From: Aliamphritea hakodatensis
GTDB taxonomy: Bacteria; Pseudomonadota; Gammaproteobacteria; Pseudomonadales; Balneatricaceae
NCBI RefSeq assembly: GCF_024347195.1
Contig: NZ_AP025281.1
Location: forward strand, 1,302,001-1,366,000
Length of the DNA: 64,000 bases
Reading direction: 5' to 3'
Part shown: positions 53,601 through 62,649 of the stretch, one piece after another
How the letters are laid out: the number at the start of each line of letters is the position of its first letter
How positions within the stretch are numbered: the first letter of the stretch is position 1
Notes under the pieces: model-generated
Databases searched by the model: none
What the model was told of the DNA's origin: nothing
What the model saw: only the letters and a program-made list of their open reading frames with translations
Position numbers and translations under genes: made by a program

Positions 53601-54452
53601 ATGCTGTTGGAAAAAGCCCCTGAAAGTCTGGTTGAACTGAAACAAGCGATTACGGAATGCCATCCCCGGCTGAGTAAGCGGTTGCGGCAGGTTGCTGAGT
53701 ATCTGGTGGATAATCCCAGTCAGATTGCATTTGATACTGTGGCGGTTATTTCCAAGGATGCCGGGGTGCATCCTTCAACCCTGGTGCGTTTTGCCAATTC
53801 ATTCGGTTATACCGGGTTCAGTGAGATGCAGCGCCTGTTTCAGCAAAAGCTGATGCAGGAAGCGCCGAGTTATCAGGAACGGATCCGTATTGCCCGGCAG
53901 GAGTCCGGTGATACAGGGGAGGCACCGGATCAGTTGCTGGAGCAGTTTGTCCGGGCGAATACGCTGGCGCTGGATACGTTAAGTAAAACGACGGATGGCG
54001 CAGAAATGGAACGGGCAGTGGAAATTCTTGCCAGTGCAAAAGCGACGCACATTGTCGGTGTGCGCCGGGCCTTTGTGGTGGCCAGTTATTTTGCGTATGC
54101 GTTGCGGCATATTGATCACCGCGCTTACCTGATTGATGGTGTCGGCGGGATGTACCGGGAACAGGCAAGTACCTTTGCCGCCGAAGATGCGGTGGTAGCG
54201 ATCAGTTTCCATCCGTATGCGGGAGAAACTCAGGATGTTGCTCAGGTAGCCGTTGAGCGCGGGGTTCCCCTGATCGTCATCACCGACAGCCAGCTGAGTC
54301 CGCTGGCGTCGCAGGCCACGGCCTGCTTTGTGGTAAAAGAAGCCGAAGTGCATGCGTTCCGTTCACTGGCTTCTTCCTTATGTTTGGCACAGTCATTATC
54401 GATAGGTCTTGCTTATCGGTTAGATAAACAGCAGGCGCTGGATATCGTCTGA
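53601..54452 (+). CDS. iolR: RpiR-family regulator of inositol catabolism (IolR-like)
   Basis: A 283-residue MurR/RpiR regulator. The N-terminal helix-turn-helix domain (about 15-85; LSKRLRQVAEYLVDNPSQIA, GVHPSTLVRFANSFGYTGF) precedes a SIS sugar-phosphate-binding domain (about 120-265; ATHIVGVRRAFVVASYFAYA, AISFHPYAGETQDV). It likely represses the inositol genes until a phosphorylated intermediate binds. ATG 53601 with a GAGAG site is preferred over GTG 53589. It is first in a run with iolG and iolB. Confidence 0.87.
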   Translation: MLLEKAPESLVELKQAITECHPRLSKRLRQVAEYLVDNPSQIAFDTVAVISKDAGVHPSTLVRFANSFGYTGFSEMQRLFQQKLMQEAPSYQERIRIARQESGDTGEAPDQLLEQFVRANTLALDTLSKTTDGAEMERAVEILASAKATHIVGVRRAFVVASYFAYALRHIDHRAYLIDGVGGMYREQASTFAAEDAVVAISFHPYAGETQDVAQVAVERGVPLIVITDSQLSPLASQATACFVVKEAEVHAFRSLASSLCLAQSLSIGLAYRLDKQQALDIV

Positions 54453-54490
54453 ATCCGGGCGATGGCGGCACCTGTCAAAGAGAGTTTTAT

Positions 54491-55477
54491 ATGATCAATC
54501 TTTGTCTTTTTGGTGCCGGCCGGATTGGCGCAATTCATGCCGCCAACGTTGCCCGTCACCCGCAGGTAAACATCAAATATATCGTTGATGCGTATGCTCC
54601 GGCTGCGCAGAAACTGGCGCAGTTGTACGGTGCTGATGTGGTCAGTACGGAACGGGCGCTGGCAGATGCAGAGCTGCACGGGGTGATTATTGCCAGTTCC
54701 ACCAACACCCATGCTGACCTGATCGAGTTATCAGCCGCCGCCGACAAGGCGATTTTCTGTGAGAAACCGGTGGATCTGGACGTTGCCCGGGTAGAAGCCT
54801 GCCTGGCCAGCGTGGAAGCCAGTGGCGTGGTGTGTTCCATCGGGTTTAACCGCCGCTATGATCCGCAGTTCAGTAATCTGCAGCGTGCGGTTCGTGACGG
54901 CAGTATCGGTACGCTGGAAATGCTGACGATTACCAGCCGTGATCCGTCGCCGCCGCCGGCTGAGTATATTGGCGTTTCCGGTGGTTTGTTCCGTGACATG
55001 ATGATTCATGATTTTGATATGGCCCGCTGGTTGCTGGGAGAAGAACCGGTGGAAGTGTATGCGACCGCCAGTTGTCTGGTTGATCCGGCCATTGGTGAAG
55101 CCGGTGATGTGGATACCGCACTGGTGACCCTTAAAACCGCCAGCGGCAAGTTATGCCAGATCAGTAACAGCCGCCGGGCGAGTTATGGCTATGATCAGCG
55201 CATTGAGGCTTTCGGGTCTGAAGGCATGGTTCAGGCGAATAATCAGTTGGAAAATACCGTTGTTGTGACTGACAGTGCCGGTTCCCGGTCGGCCAAACCA
55301 CAATATTTTTTCCTGGAACGCTATGAAGCAGCGTACCGTCTGGAGCTGGATAATTTCATTGCCTGTATCGGCGGTGATGCTGAGCCTGTCGCCAATACCC
55401 ATGATGGCCTGCAGTCATTACGGTTAGCGGAGGCGGCGGTTGAGTCGTTGCGTACCGGTGCTGCAGTACTGCTTTAA
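54491..55477 (+). CDS. iolG: myo-Inositol 2-dehydrogenase IolG
   Basis: A 328-residue Gfo/Idh/MocA enzyme with the Rossmann motif LFGAGRIGAIHAANVARHP, the EKPVDLDVARVE segment with the catalytic lysine, GFNRRYDPQF and LFRDMMIHDFDMARWLLGE, which contains the catalytic Asp/His pair typical of IolG. It oxidises myo-inositol to 2-keto-myo-inositol with NAD+, the first step of the pathway. It lies 38 bases after the regulator gene. Confidence 0.94.
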   Translation: MINLCLFGAGRIGAIHAANVARHPQVNIKYIVDAYAPAAQKLAQLYGADVVSTERALADAELHGVIIASSTNTHADLIELSAAADKAIFCEKPVDLDVARVEACLASVEASGVVCSIGFNRRYDPQFSNLQRAVRDGSIGTLEMLTITSRDPSPPPAEYIGVSGGLFRDMMIHDFDMARWLLGEEPVEVYATASCLVDPAIGEAGDVDTALVTLKTASGKLCQISNSRRASYGYDQRIEAFGSEGMVQANNQLENTVVVTDSAGSRSAKPQYFFLERYEAAYRLELDNFIACIGGDAEPVANTHDGLQSLRLAEAAVESLRTGAAVLL

Positions 55478-55492
55478 TTCAGGGAGAGGATG

Positions 55493-56308
55493 ATGTCGAA
55501 ATTGCTTTCTCCGGTGACCGCACCGGATAACAGCGGGTGTATTCAGAGAGTTACCCCAGCCTCAGCGGGCTGGCAGTATGTCGGGTTTGAAGCCTATCAG
55601 CTGAAAGCCGGTGACCGTCTGGCACTGGCAACGGAAGATCAGGAAGTGTGTCTGGTGCTGGTCAGCGGAAAGGCTGATGTCAGCACCAGTGCAGAACACT
55701 GGTCCGGGTTAGGGCAGCGTATGAGTGTTTTTGAGCAACAGGCGCCTTATGCCGTGTATGCACCGCCTGAAGATGAATATCAGGTCACTGCACTGACAGA
55801 TCTGGAGCTGGCTGTTTGCCGGGCGCCGGGCAGTGGCCGGTTTCCTGCACGGCTGATTACCCCGGATATGTGTCAGTATGAGACCCGCGGCGTGGGCACT
55901 AACCGCCGGCACGTCTGCAATATTCTGTTCGGTAATATGGAGGCGGAAAGTCTGCTGGTTTGTGAGGTCATCACGCCGGGCGGAAACTGGTCCAGTTATC
56001 CGCCCCATAAACATGATACGGATAACGTGCCTGAAGAAACCCATCTGGAAGAGACTTACTACCATAAGATTAATCCGGGGCAGGGATTTGTTTTCCAGCG
56101 GGTGTATACCGATGACCGCAGCCTGGATGAAACCATGAGTGTGGAAAACGGTGGTGTTGTAATGGTCCCGGAAGGCTATCACCCGGTGGGTGTGCCCCAT
56201 GGTTACGAGTCTTACTATCTGAATGTTATGGCGGGGCCGTCACGGAACTGGATTTTCCATAATGACCCGGATCATGAATGGATCATTGAGGCAGACCGGC
56301 AGACATGA
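55493..56308 (+). CDS. iolB: 5-deoxy-glucuronate isomerase IolB
   Basis: A 271-residue bicupin. Metal-binding and family motifs include GGNWSSYPPHKHDTDNVPEE and HLEETYYHKINPGQGFVFQR, and VMVPEGYHPVGVPHGYESYY toward the C-terminus. It isomerises 5-deoxyglucuronate to the keto acid phosphorylated by IolC. Two adjacent ATG codons exist; 55493 has the better spacing to GGGAG. It ends the plus-strand inositol genes before a palindromic terminator. Confidence 0.95.
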   Translation: MSKLLSPVTAPDNSGCIQRVTPASAGWQYVGFEAYQLKAGDRLALATEDQEVCLVLVSGKADVSTSAEHWSGLGQRMSVFEQQAPYAVYAPPEDEYQVTALTDLELAVCRAPGSGRFPARLITPDMCQYETRGVGTNRRHVCNILFGNMEAESLLVCEVITPGGNWSSYPPHKHDTDNVPEETHLEETYYHKINPGQGFVFQRVYTDDRSLDETMSVENGGVVMVPEGYHPVGVPHGYESYYLNVMAGPSRNWIFHNDPDHEWIIEADRQT

Positions 56309-56330
56309 TGACCGACTGTGCCTGACACTG

Positions 56331-56357
56331 AAAAGCCCGTCATATGACGGGCTTTTT
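56331..56357. terminator. Bidirectional terminator between iolB and the SemiSWEET gene
   Basis: AAAAGCCCGTCA and TGACGGGCTTTTT form a perfect hairpin flanked by A and T runs, so it serves both convergent transcripts. Confidence 0.9.
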
Positions 56358-56376
56358 GATGGAGGCTTTTCAGGTG

Positions 56377-56658
56377 TCAGATACCAGGCTTACGGCGTTG
56401 CTGGCTGCGTTTGTAGATAGTCAGCCCCAGTACTGCCAGAGCAAGTACCAGAGTGATCAGGTTTGCCAGCAACATTGGCAGGTCATCCACAATGATGCCG
56501 TAGGTCAGCCACATGGCGACGCCGCAGGTGAAGATGCTGTACATCAGCAGGGAAATGCCATCGACATTGCCGGTCCGCAAAATCTGAATAACCTGCGGAA
56601 TAAAAGCAGCGGTGGTACAAAAAGCGGCAGTCAGGCCAATCAGGGTAGTGGCGTCCAT
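56377..56658 (-). CDS. SemiSWEET family sugar transporter
   Basis: A 93-residue protein with three membrane helices, the architecture of a SemiSWEET half-transporter: MDATTLIGLTAAFCTTAAFI, with the PQ motif in FIPQVIQILRTG; GISLLMYSIFTCGVAMWLTYG; and LANLITLVLALAVLGLTIY. SemiSWEETs dimerise to move sugars by facilitated diffusion. I chose ATG 56658 (GGAAC site) over an upstream frame with an extra 37 hydrophilic residues. The substrate is unknown. Confidence 0.85.
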   Translation of the reverse strand: MDATTLIGLTAAFCTTAAFIPQVIQILRTGNVDGISLLMYSIFTCGVAMWLTYGIIVDDLPMLLANLITLVLALAVLGLTIYKRSQQRRKPGI

Positions 56659-56888
56659 AGGTGTTCCGGTAGGTGCTAATGTTGCTGTAGCAACCGGGTA
56701 ATGAGGTGGCTGCGAAGCATTTTCAGTTATCAGAGGGCGGCGATTATAGGGAGTGATGTTGCTGTGCACAAGATACGGCAGGGCAGTTTTATATGAATTA
56801 TTGATGACGTTCTGCAGAGGCGAACGCTGGCTGGCTGACCGGATGTTTTAACGGGAGAAGGCTTCCCCTGTAACGGCTTGAAATATTT

Positions 56889-56933
56889 AATAAAAGAAAG
56901 CTACCGGAACCGGTGAGGAAGGTCCGGTAGCTT
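56889..56933 (-). terminator. Terminator of the cysDN operon
   Basis: AAGCTACCGGA (56898-56908) and TCCGGTAGCTT (56923-56933) form a perfect 11-bp stem with a 14-base loop. Read leftward, a T-rich tract (TTTCTTTTATT) follows. It lies 52 bases past the cysN stop. Confidence 0.85.
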
Positions 56934-56984
56934 AAAGGGGCAGGTGACAGCCAGTATCGTCACCGGCCGGAAAAACGAACAGGT

Positions 56985-58679
56985 TTACAGCTGTTTGCTG
57001 ATCAGTTCCATGATGGCTTCGTACTGTTCCTGCACCGAGGTGCGGTCTGTGTTCAGGCTCAGTTCCGCATCACCGGCATTAAGGTCCACATGATAGGCTC
57101 CCTCAACATTTTCTCTGGCGCTGATCAGGACAATTAAACCCTGCTGATTCAGTAAGTTGGCGGTTACTTCTGTGTTATCGCCCAGTTCATCAGCGTTCAG
57201 TGTGACCACTGCGCGTCCCTGACGGAACAGGTTTTGTTCCACCGCGTTCAGCAGCTGGCTCCGGCTCTGATCATTTTCACCGGTGATCACCAGGCTGAAC
57301 GGCTTCTGGCCGAAGCGCTGAGCTTTTGCTTCGCCGGTGACCGGGCTGTGGGTCAGTACCGATTCTTCTTCTGTCTGCTGGTCGCTGACGATCATGCCGG
57401 CAGCAACTGTGGCATTGGTTAAACGGTCGATAACAATGAATGAGCCGGTGCCGGCAACCTGCTGATAATCATCAGCGATGATTGCCTGTTCAAGGGTGAT
57501 TTCACAACGGCCGATTTCATTCAGGCTCAGGCTCGCCGCCGGCTGATGATCCTGTGTATTAACATCTACCCGGTGGCGGATACTGCTGATTTTGCCGGTC
57601 AGGGTCTGGGTTGCCAGCTTGATGTCATAGTCACGGCCGGTTTCCAGTTGAGCGTCGGTCAGCCATACCAGATTGGCATCGAAACGTTCGTGGGTATCCG
57701 GGACGGCTTCACTGTGCACCAGGGTGTCGCCACGGCTGATATCAATTTCATCTTCAAGGGTCAGGGTGACAGCCATCTGGGCGCTGGCGGATGTCAGTTC
57801 GCCGTCCATTGTAATGATGGATTTAACCGTGCTGTGTTTGCCGGATGGCAGGACGGTGACCTGATCACCGGGCTTCACTGAGCCGGCGGCGATGGTGCCG
57901 CAGTAGCCCCGGAAATCAAGATTTGGCCGGTTTACATACTGCACCGGGAAGCGCAGATCCTGCTGGTTGTTGTCTTCTTCAAGTTCAATATTTTCCAGAA
58001 TTTCCATCAGTGAACCGTCACTGTACCACGGGGTTTGTTCGCTGGCAGTGACCACGTTATCGCCATTCAGTGCCGACATCGGCACAAAGCGGATGTCCTG
58101 CAGGTTCAGGTTGGCGGAGAAATTCAGGTAGTCCTGTTTGATCTCTTCAAAGCGTTCCTGACTGAAATCCACCAGATCCATTTTGTTGATCGCCACCACG
58201 GTGTGTTTGATGCCCAGCAGAGAAGCAATGAAGCTGTGACGCTTGGTTTGTACCTGAACACCGTAACGGGCGTCGATCAGGATAATGGCCAGATCGCAGG
58301 TAGATGCGCCTGTCGCCATGTTACGGGTGTATTGCTCGTGGCCGGGGGTGTCGGCAATGATGAACTTACGCTTATCGGTAGAGAAGTAACGGTAAGCAAC
58401 ATCAATGGTGATGCCCTGTTCCCGCTCTGCCTGCAGGCCGTCAACCAGCAGGGCAAGGTCAAGTGCTTCACCGGCATTACCCTGTTTGGCGTTATCGGCG
58501 TGCAGGGCTGCCAACTGGTCTTCATAGAGCATTTTTGTATCGTGCAGCAGGCGGCCGATCAGGGTGGATTTACCGTCGTCTACGCTGCCGCAGGTCAGAA
58601 ACCGCAGCAGTTCTTTGTTTTCATGTTGGGTCAGATACGCATTGATATCTTCAGCGATCAGTTCAGATTGATGGCTCAT
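56985..58679 (-). CDS. cysN: Sulfate adenylyltransferase subunit 1 CysN with a degenerate APS-kinase-like tail
   Basis: A 564-residue GTPase subunit. The G domain has GSVDDGKSTLIGRLLHD, DTPGHEQYTRNMATGAS and NKMDLVDF; EF-Tu-like beta-barrel domains follow to about residue 440. With CysD it makes APS from sulfate and ATP, driven by GTP. The last 106 residues (459-564) resemble a CysC/APS-kinase domain in layout (KPFSLVITGENDQSRSQLLN, then LSLNTDRTSVQEQYEAIMEL). However, they lack the GxxGxGKS P-loop and much of the middle. So it looks like a decayed CysNC fusion. Confidence 0.93.
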   Translation of the reverse strand: MSHQSELIAEDINAYLTQHENKELLRFLTCGSVDDGKSTLIGRLLHDTKMLYEDQLAALHADNAKQGNAGEALDLALLVDGLQAEREQGITIDVAYRYFSTDKRKFIIADTPGHEQYTRNMATGASTCDLAIILIDARYGVQVQTKRHSFIASLLGIKHTVVAINKMDLVDFSQERFEEIKQDYLNFSANLNLQDIRFVPMSALNGDNVVTASEQTPWYSDGSLMEILENIELEEDNNQQDLRFPVQYVNRPNLDFRGYCGTIAAGSVKPGDQVTVLPSGKHSTVKSIITMDGELTSASAQMAVTLTLEDEIDISRGDTLVHSEAVPDTHERFDANLVWLTDAQLETGRDYDIKLATQTLTGKISSIRHRVDVNTQDHQPAASLSLNEIGRCEITLEQAIIADDYQQVAGTGSFIVIDRLTNATVAAGMIVSDQQTEEESVLTHSPVTGEAKAQRFGQKPFSLVITGENDQSRSQLLNAVEQNLFRQGRAVVTLNADELGDNTEVTANLLNQQGLIVLISARENVEGAYHVDLNAGDAELSLNTDRTSVQEQYEAIMELISKQL

Positions 58680-58781
58680 GGTGCTAATCCTGATATTCCA
58701 TCTGCGCGTCTGTTACGCAAATGGTTAAAAATATAAAAAGTGTATGGCCGGTATCAGAGATGACACCGGCGTCGCCCGCCG

Positions 58782-59699
58782 TCAGAAATATCCGGCAATT
58801 TTCTTTTGTTCCATGGAGCCGGCACTGTCGTGATCGATCACCCGGCCCTGACGCTCTGAGGTCGTACTGAGCAACATTTCCTGAATAATGTCCGGCAGGG
58901 TTGTTGCCTGAGATTCCACGGCGCCGGTCAGTGGGTAGCAACCCAGTGTACGGAAGCGCACCATCTTGTTTTCAGGCACTTCGCCAGGGTTCAGGGGCAT
59001 ACGGTCGTCATCAACCATAATGTCTACGCCGTCACGGTTAACCACCGGGCGTTCGGCTGCGTAATACAGGGGCACGATTGGAATGCTTTCCAGATAGATG
59101 TACTGCCAGATGTCCAGTTCCGTCCAGTTGGATAGCGGAAAGACACGAATACTCTCGCCCTTGTCGATACGGGTGTTAAAGGTATTCCACAGCTCCGGAC
59201 GCTGGTCTTTCGGGTTCCAGCGATGGTGTTTGTCCCGGAAGGAGAAGACCCGCTCTTTTGCCCGGGATTTCTCTTCGTCACGACGGGCGCCGCCGAACGC
59301 TGCGTCAAACTGGTACTTATCCAGTGCCTGTTTCAGGCCCTGAGTTTTCATGATGTCTGTATGTTTGGCAGAACCGTGTTTAAACGGGCTGATATCCATA
59401 TCAACACCTTCCTGGTTGATATGTACCAGCAGATCCATACCGGCTTCGGCAGCCATTTTGTCACGGAACTCGATCATCTCTCTGAACTTCCAGGTGGTAT
59501 CCACGTGCAGTAATGGAAACGGTGGCTTACCCGGATAGAAAGCTTTACGCGCTAAGTGCAGCATGACCGCCGAATCTTTACCGACCGAGTAAAGCATGAC
59601 CGGATTTTCAAACTCGGCAATGACTTCACGGATGATATGGATACTTTCGGCTTCAAGCTGGCGCAGGTGGGTCAGCTTGTGGGGTGATACTAGGCTCAT
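58782..59699 (-). CDS. cysD: Sulfate adenylyltransferase subunit 2 CysD
   Basis: A 305-residue ATP-PPase-fold enzyme with LTHLRQLEAESIHIIREVIA, the PP-loop YSVGKDSAVMLHLARKAFYP, the region GGARRDEEKSRAKERVFSFR and FPLSNWTELDIWQYIYLE. It catalyses adenylation of sulfate with CysN. The ATG at 59699 gives the normal N-terminus; an upstream TTG at 59717 is less likely. It starts the leftward cysDN operon. Confidence 0.96.
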   Translation of the reverse strand: MSLVSPHKLTHLRQLEAESIHIIREVIAEFENPVMLYSVGKDSAVMLHLARKAFYPGKPPFPLLHVDTTWKFREMIEFRDKMAAEAGMDLLVHINQEGVDMDISPFKHGSAKHTDIMKTQGLKQALDKYQFDAAFGGARRDEEKSRAKERVFSFRDKHHRWNPKDQRPELWNTFNTRIDKGESIRVFPLSNWTELDIWQYIYLESIPIVPLYYAAERPVVNRDGVDIMVDDDRMPLNPGEVPENKMVRFRTLGCYPLTGAVESQATTLPDIIQEMLLSTTSERQGRVIDHDSAGSMEQKKIAGYF

Positions 59700-60044
59700 C
59701 GCTGTGTGCTCAATCAATGTTCAAAGGAATGTGTCTTAGACTAAAGAGTGCCAGGTGGTTTGTTTTCACCGGTTGACTCGTTGTTGTAATTATTATTTCA
59801 ATAAAATTTATCAAACATAAAAGAATAAATAATTATTTTTTATTTCTTTTTGGAATATAGGGCCTCAATCACTGGTACCATCAACTTATTCGTTTTGGTT
59901 ATTGAAGTTAATTTAAATATTATTTCATGGAATAAGGGGTTTGTGAGTAATATGAGGTATTAATTTTTCAATAGTCGGTTTTGATAGTGTTGATACCGGG
60001 TATTGTGAAAATGTTGCTGAAAGAGACACACAAGTGAGCGGTGA
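59700..60044. other. Divergent AT-rich region between cysD and the TSUP gene
   Basis: This 345-bp gap is much richer in A and T than the flanking genes, especially at 59780-59950, and must hold promoters in both directions. CysB regulation is expected from the pathway, but CysB sites are too variable for me to place. No gene is supported. Confidence 0.45.
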
Positions 60045-60839
60045 ATGGAAATTGGCTATGTGATCGCTGGCGCCATTGTTGGAGTGCTGGTGGGGTTTAC
60101 CGGGATTGGTGGCGGTGCGCTGATGACGCCCATGCTTATACTGGGGTTTGGGGTACCGGTTGTTACCGCCGTCAGTACGGATCTGGCCTATGCCGCGATT
60201 ACCAAGTTTGCCGGAAGTGTTGCTTATGCAAGACAGCGGCTGGTGGCCTGGCGGGTAGTAATTCTGATGCTCTGCGGCAGTGTGCCGGGCAGTCTGTTTG
60301 CATTGCACTATCTGAGCACCGCTGAAAATTTGCAAAGTCAGGTGGCGCTGGTCAATCTGATTTTAGGGATCAGCCTGGTACTGACCTCTGTGGTGCTATG
60401 CCTGCGGGGAAGAATTCAGCGCTGGCAGGCAAGCCGGCAGGCGGACGTTGAAAATACCTCAGAGCCGGCGGTTGGCTTTGGTCCGAAAGATCTGATTCTG
60501 ATTGTCTCAGGCTTTTTGCTGGGAGGGCTGGTCACCTTGTCATCTGTCGGGGCCGGTGCGTTAGGGACGGCATTACTGATCCTGCTGTTCCCCCGCATGA
60601 GCATGCGCAAGGTAGTCGGTACGGATCTGGCCCATGCTGTGGTTCTGACAGCCGTTGCCGGCAGTGGGCATTACAGCCTGGGTAATCTGGATTTTGTGTT
60701 ACTGGGGTATTTGCTGCTGGGCTCTGTTCCCGGGGTGATTTTGGGGAGTCAGTTAGCTAAGTATCTGTCTTCCGCAGTATTGCAACCGGTGATTGCGGTA
60801 TTGCTGTTTGGCATCGGCGTACGTTTTATGCTGGTGTGA
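60045..60839 (+). CDS. TSUP family (TauE/SafE) probable sulfite or sulfur-compound exporter
   Basis: A 264-residue membrane protein with about eight hydrophobic segments. The two TSUP signatures are GFTGIGGGALMTPMLILGFG near the N-terminus and LVTLSSVGAGALGTALLILL near residue 170. TSUP proteins export sulfite, sulfoacetate or related anions, or import sulfur compounds. Its place beside cysDN and cysH suggests handling of sulfate or excess sulfite. Confidence 0.88.
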   Translation: MEIGYVIAGAIVGVLVGFTGIGGGALMTPMLILGFGVPVVTAVSTDLAYAAITKFAGSVAYARQRLVAWRVVILMLCGSVPGSLFALHYLSTAENLQSQVALVNLILGISLVLTSVVLCLRGRIQRWQASRQADVENTSEPAVGFGPKDLILIVSGFLLGGLVTLSSVGAGALGTALLILLFPRMSMRKVVGTDLAHAVVLTAVAGSGHYSLGNLDFVLLGYLLLGSVPGVILGSQLAKYLSSAVLQPVIAVLLFGIGVRFMLV

Positions 60840-60891
60840 AAATTGATAAAGCATGTCGTTGAACATGTGATAAGAGCAATGGTGAGAAAAC

Positions 60892-61650
60892 GTGAGTGAT
60901 TTAATTTCCCCGCAGTTGGCGGCTAAAGTAGAGCACAGCCTGAGTGTTTTACAGCGGGCTGCAGCTGAACACGCTTCCGGCGTGGTATTTGCCAACAGTC
61001 TGGGGGCAGAAGATGTGGTCATAACCGACCTGCTGCAGCGTGCCAAAACCGGGATTACCAGCTTTGTGCTGGATACCGGGCGTTTGCCGGAAGAAACCCT
61101 GACGCTGCTCGAAGCGGTGCAGCAGCGTTATCCGGAATTACCGGTAAAGGTTTACTATCCGGTGGCGGAACAGGTCGAAACCTATGTTGCCAGCCATGGT
61201 GTGAATGCATTTTATCGCAGCCAGTCATTGCGAAAGTCCTGCTGTGCTGTGCGTAAACTGGAACCGTTAAAGCGGGCGCTGGCAGGTAATTCCGCATGGA
61301 TTACCGGATTACGCCGCGAACAGTCAGTTACCCGTGAAGAAGTGGGTTTTAAAGAATATGACGCCGGTAACGGCATGGATAAGTATAATCCGCTGGCCGA
61401 CTGGACTGATGCCGAAGTATGGGCATATATCCGTGCTTTTGACGTGCCTTATAACCAGTTACATGATCAGAACTTCCCAAGTATCGGTTGCGCACCCTGT
61501 ACCCGTGCTGTGAGTCAGGGGGAAGACATCCGTGCCGGCCGCTGGTGGTGGGAAAACCCGGAGACCCGTGAATGCGGTTTGCACCCGGGGACACCTGATC
61601 AGCCAGCAGCGGAAACATCGACAGGTGTTGCAGACTTTCTGCCGGACTGA
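60892..61650 (+). CDS. cysH: Adenylylsulfate (APS) reductase, [4Fe-4S] type, CysH family
   Basis: A 252-residue reductase beginning at GTG. The PAPS-reductase fold shows FANSLGAEDVVITDLL and DTGRLPEETL. Four cysteines for an iron-sulfur cluster are visible: Cys117-Cys118 in KSCCAVRK, and Cys200 and Cys203 in GCAPCTRA. The catalytic cysteine is Cys228 in ECGLH. The CC...CxxC set marks APS reductases and is absent from E. coli-type PAPS reductases. It reduces APS to sulfite and AMP using thioredoxin. Confidence 0.93.
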   Translation: MSDLISPQLAAKVEHSLSVLQRAAAEHASGVVFANSLGAEDVVITDLLQRAKTGITSFVLDTGRLPEETLTLLEAVQQRYPELPVKVYYPVAEQVETYVASHGVNAFYRSQSLRKSCCAVRKLEPLKRALAGNSAWITGLRREQSVTREEVGFKEYDAGNGMDKYNPLADWTDAEVWAYIRAFDVPYNQLHDQNFPSIGCAPCTRAVSQGEDIRAGRWWWENPETRECGLHPGTPDQPAAETSTGVADFLPD

Positions 61651-61752
61651 CCCGGTTCAGCTACCCGCCCTGTGCGTTTCAGCGACAGGGCCGGGTCAGC
61701 ATTTTCATACTTCAGCTGGCTTTTTATAATGACCAATGGTCAAGGCTACGCG

Positions 61753-62649
61753 CTATGTTGTCTGAGCGCGTCTGCGCCGGATTAATCCTTCGGCGGTGAA
61801 GATCACGAGGGCCAGCCAGATCATGACGAACGTGATCAGGCGGTCAGAGTCCAGCGTTTCGCCGAAGTAAAATATGGCAATCAGAAATGAAATACTCGGT
61901 GCGATGTACTGCATCAGACCAATGTATAGCAGGCTGAGTCGCTGAGTAGCAGAAGTAAAGCAAAGCAGTGGCAGACTGGTCACGATACCTGCTGCCAGCA
62001 ATAAGAGACTTAACCCTGCACTGGCGTTGAGTAATACCAGTTCGTTATAGCTGGCCAGCCAGATCATATATCCGATGGCAAAAGGGAAGAGCAGCAGGGT
62101 TTCGGTAAACAGGCCAAGAATAGAGTCTACCGGAATGGTTTTTCTGAGCAGCCCGTAGAAGCCAAAACTGAATGCCAGGCTCAGCGCTATCCAGGGAAGT
62201 TTGCCTAACAGAATCAGCTGATAGCTAACGGCAGCCAGTGCCAGCAGAATCGCCAGCCACTGACCTCTGCGCAGGCGTTCACCGAGAAAAATCATGCCAA
62301 GAAAAACACTGACCAGCGGGTTAATGTAGTATCCCAGTGCGGCTTCCAGTATTTGTTCCTGTGCAACAGCCCAGATGAATATCAGCCAGTTGGCAGAAAC
62401 GATGACTGCTGTCAGTGTCAGACTGAGCAGCAGTTTGGGCTTTTTCAGCAACTCGAGGATGTCTTTACTCCGTTTGCTGATAAGCAGTATTGCTGCCAGA
62501 AAGGCCAGTGACCAGGCGATACGGTGTGCAAGGATCTCCATCGCAGATACGCTGGCGATGGCATGAAAGTAAATTGGAAAGATGCCCCACATACCATAGG
62601 CGGCGAGGGCAAAATAAATGCCTTTTTTCTGTTCCTGTTCAGCGTGCAC
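61753..62649 (-). CDS. rarD: RarD protein (EamA/DMT superfamily transporter)
   Basis: A 298-residue permease with ten predicted membrane helices. RarD features are GIYFALAAYGMWGIFPIYFH at the start, EILAHRIAWSL, the ALGYYINPLVSVFLGMIFLG stretch and GLMQYIAPSISFLIAIFYFG. RarD-type proteins are chloramphenicol-sensitivity-linked exporters of unsettled substrate. I prefer GTG 62649, which has an AGGGAG site and overlaps the upstream gene by 11 bases, over TTG 62679. Confidence 0.88.
   Translation of the reverse strand: MHAEQEQKKGIYFALAAYGMWGIFPIYFHAIASVSAMEILAHRIAWSLAFLAAILLISKRSKDILELLKKPKLLLSLTLTAVIVSANWLIFIWAVAQEQILEAALGYYINPLVSVFLGMIFLGERLRRGQWLAILLALAAVSYQLILLGKLPWIALSLAFSFGFYGLLRKTIPVDSILGLFTETLLLFPFAIGYMIWLASYNELVLLNASAGLSLLLLAAGIVTSLPLLCFTSATQRLSLLYIGLMQYIAPSISFLIAIFYFGETLDSDRLITFVMIWLALVIFTAEGLIRRRRAQTT

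Noticed and set aside
60892..61650. A classical PAPS reductase.
   Set aside because: The CC...CxxC iron-sulfur cysteines are present, which E. coli-type PAPS reductases lack, so APS reductase is the better call.
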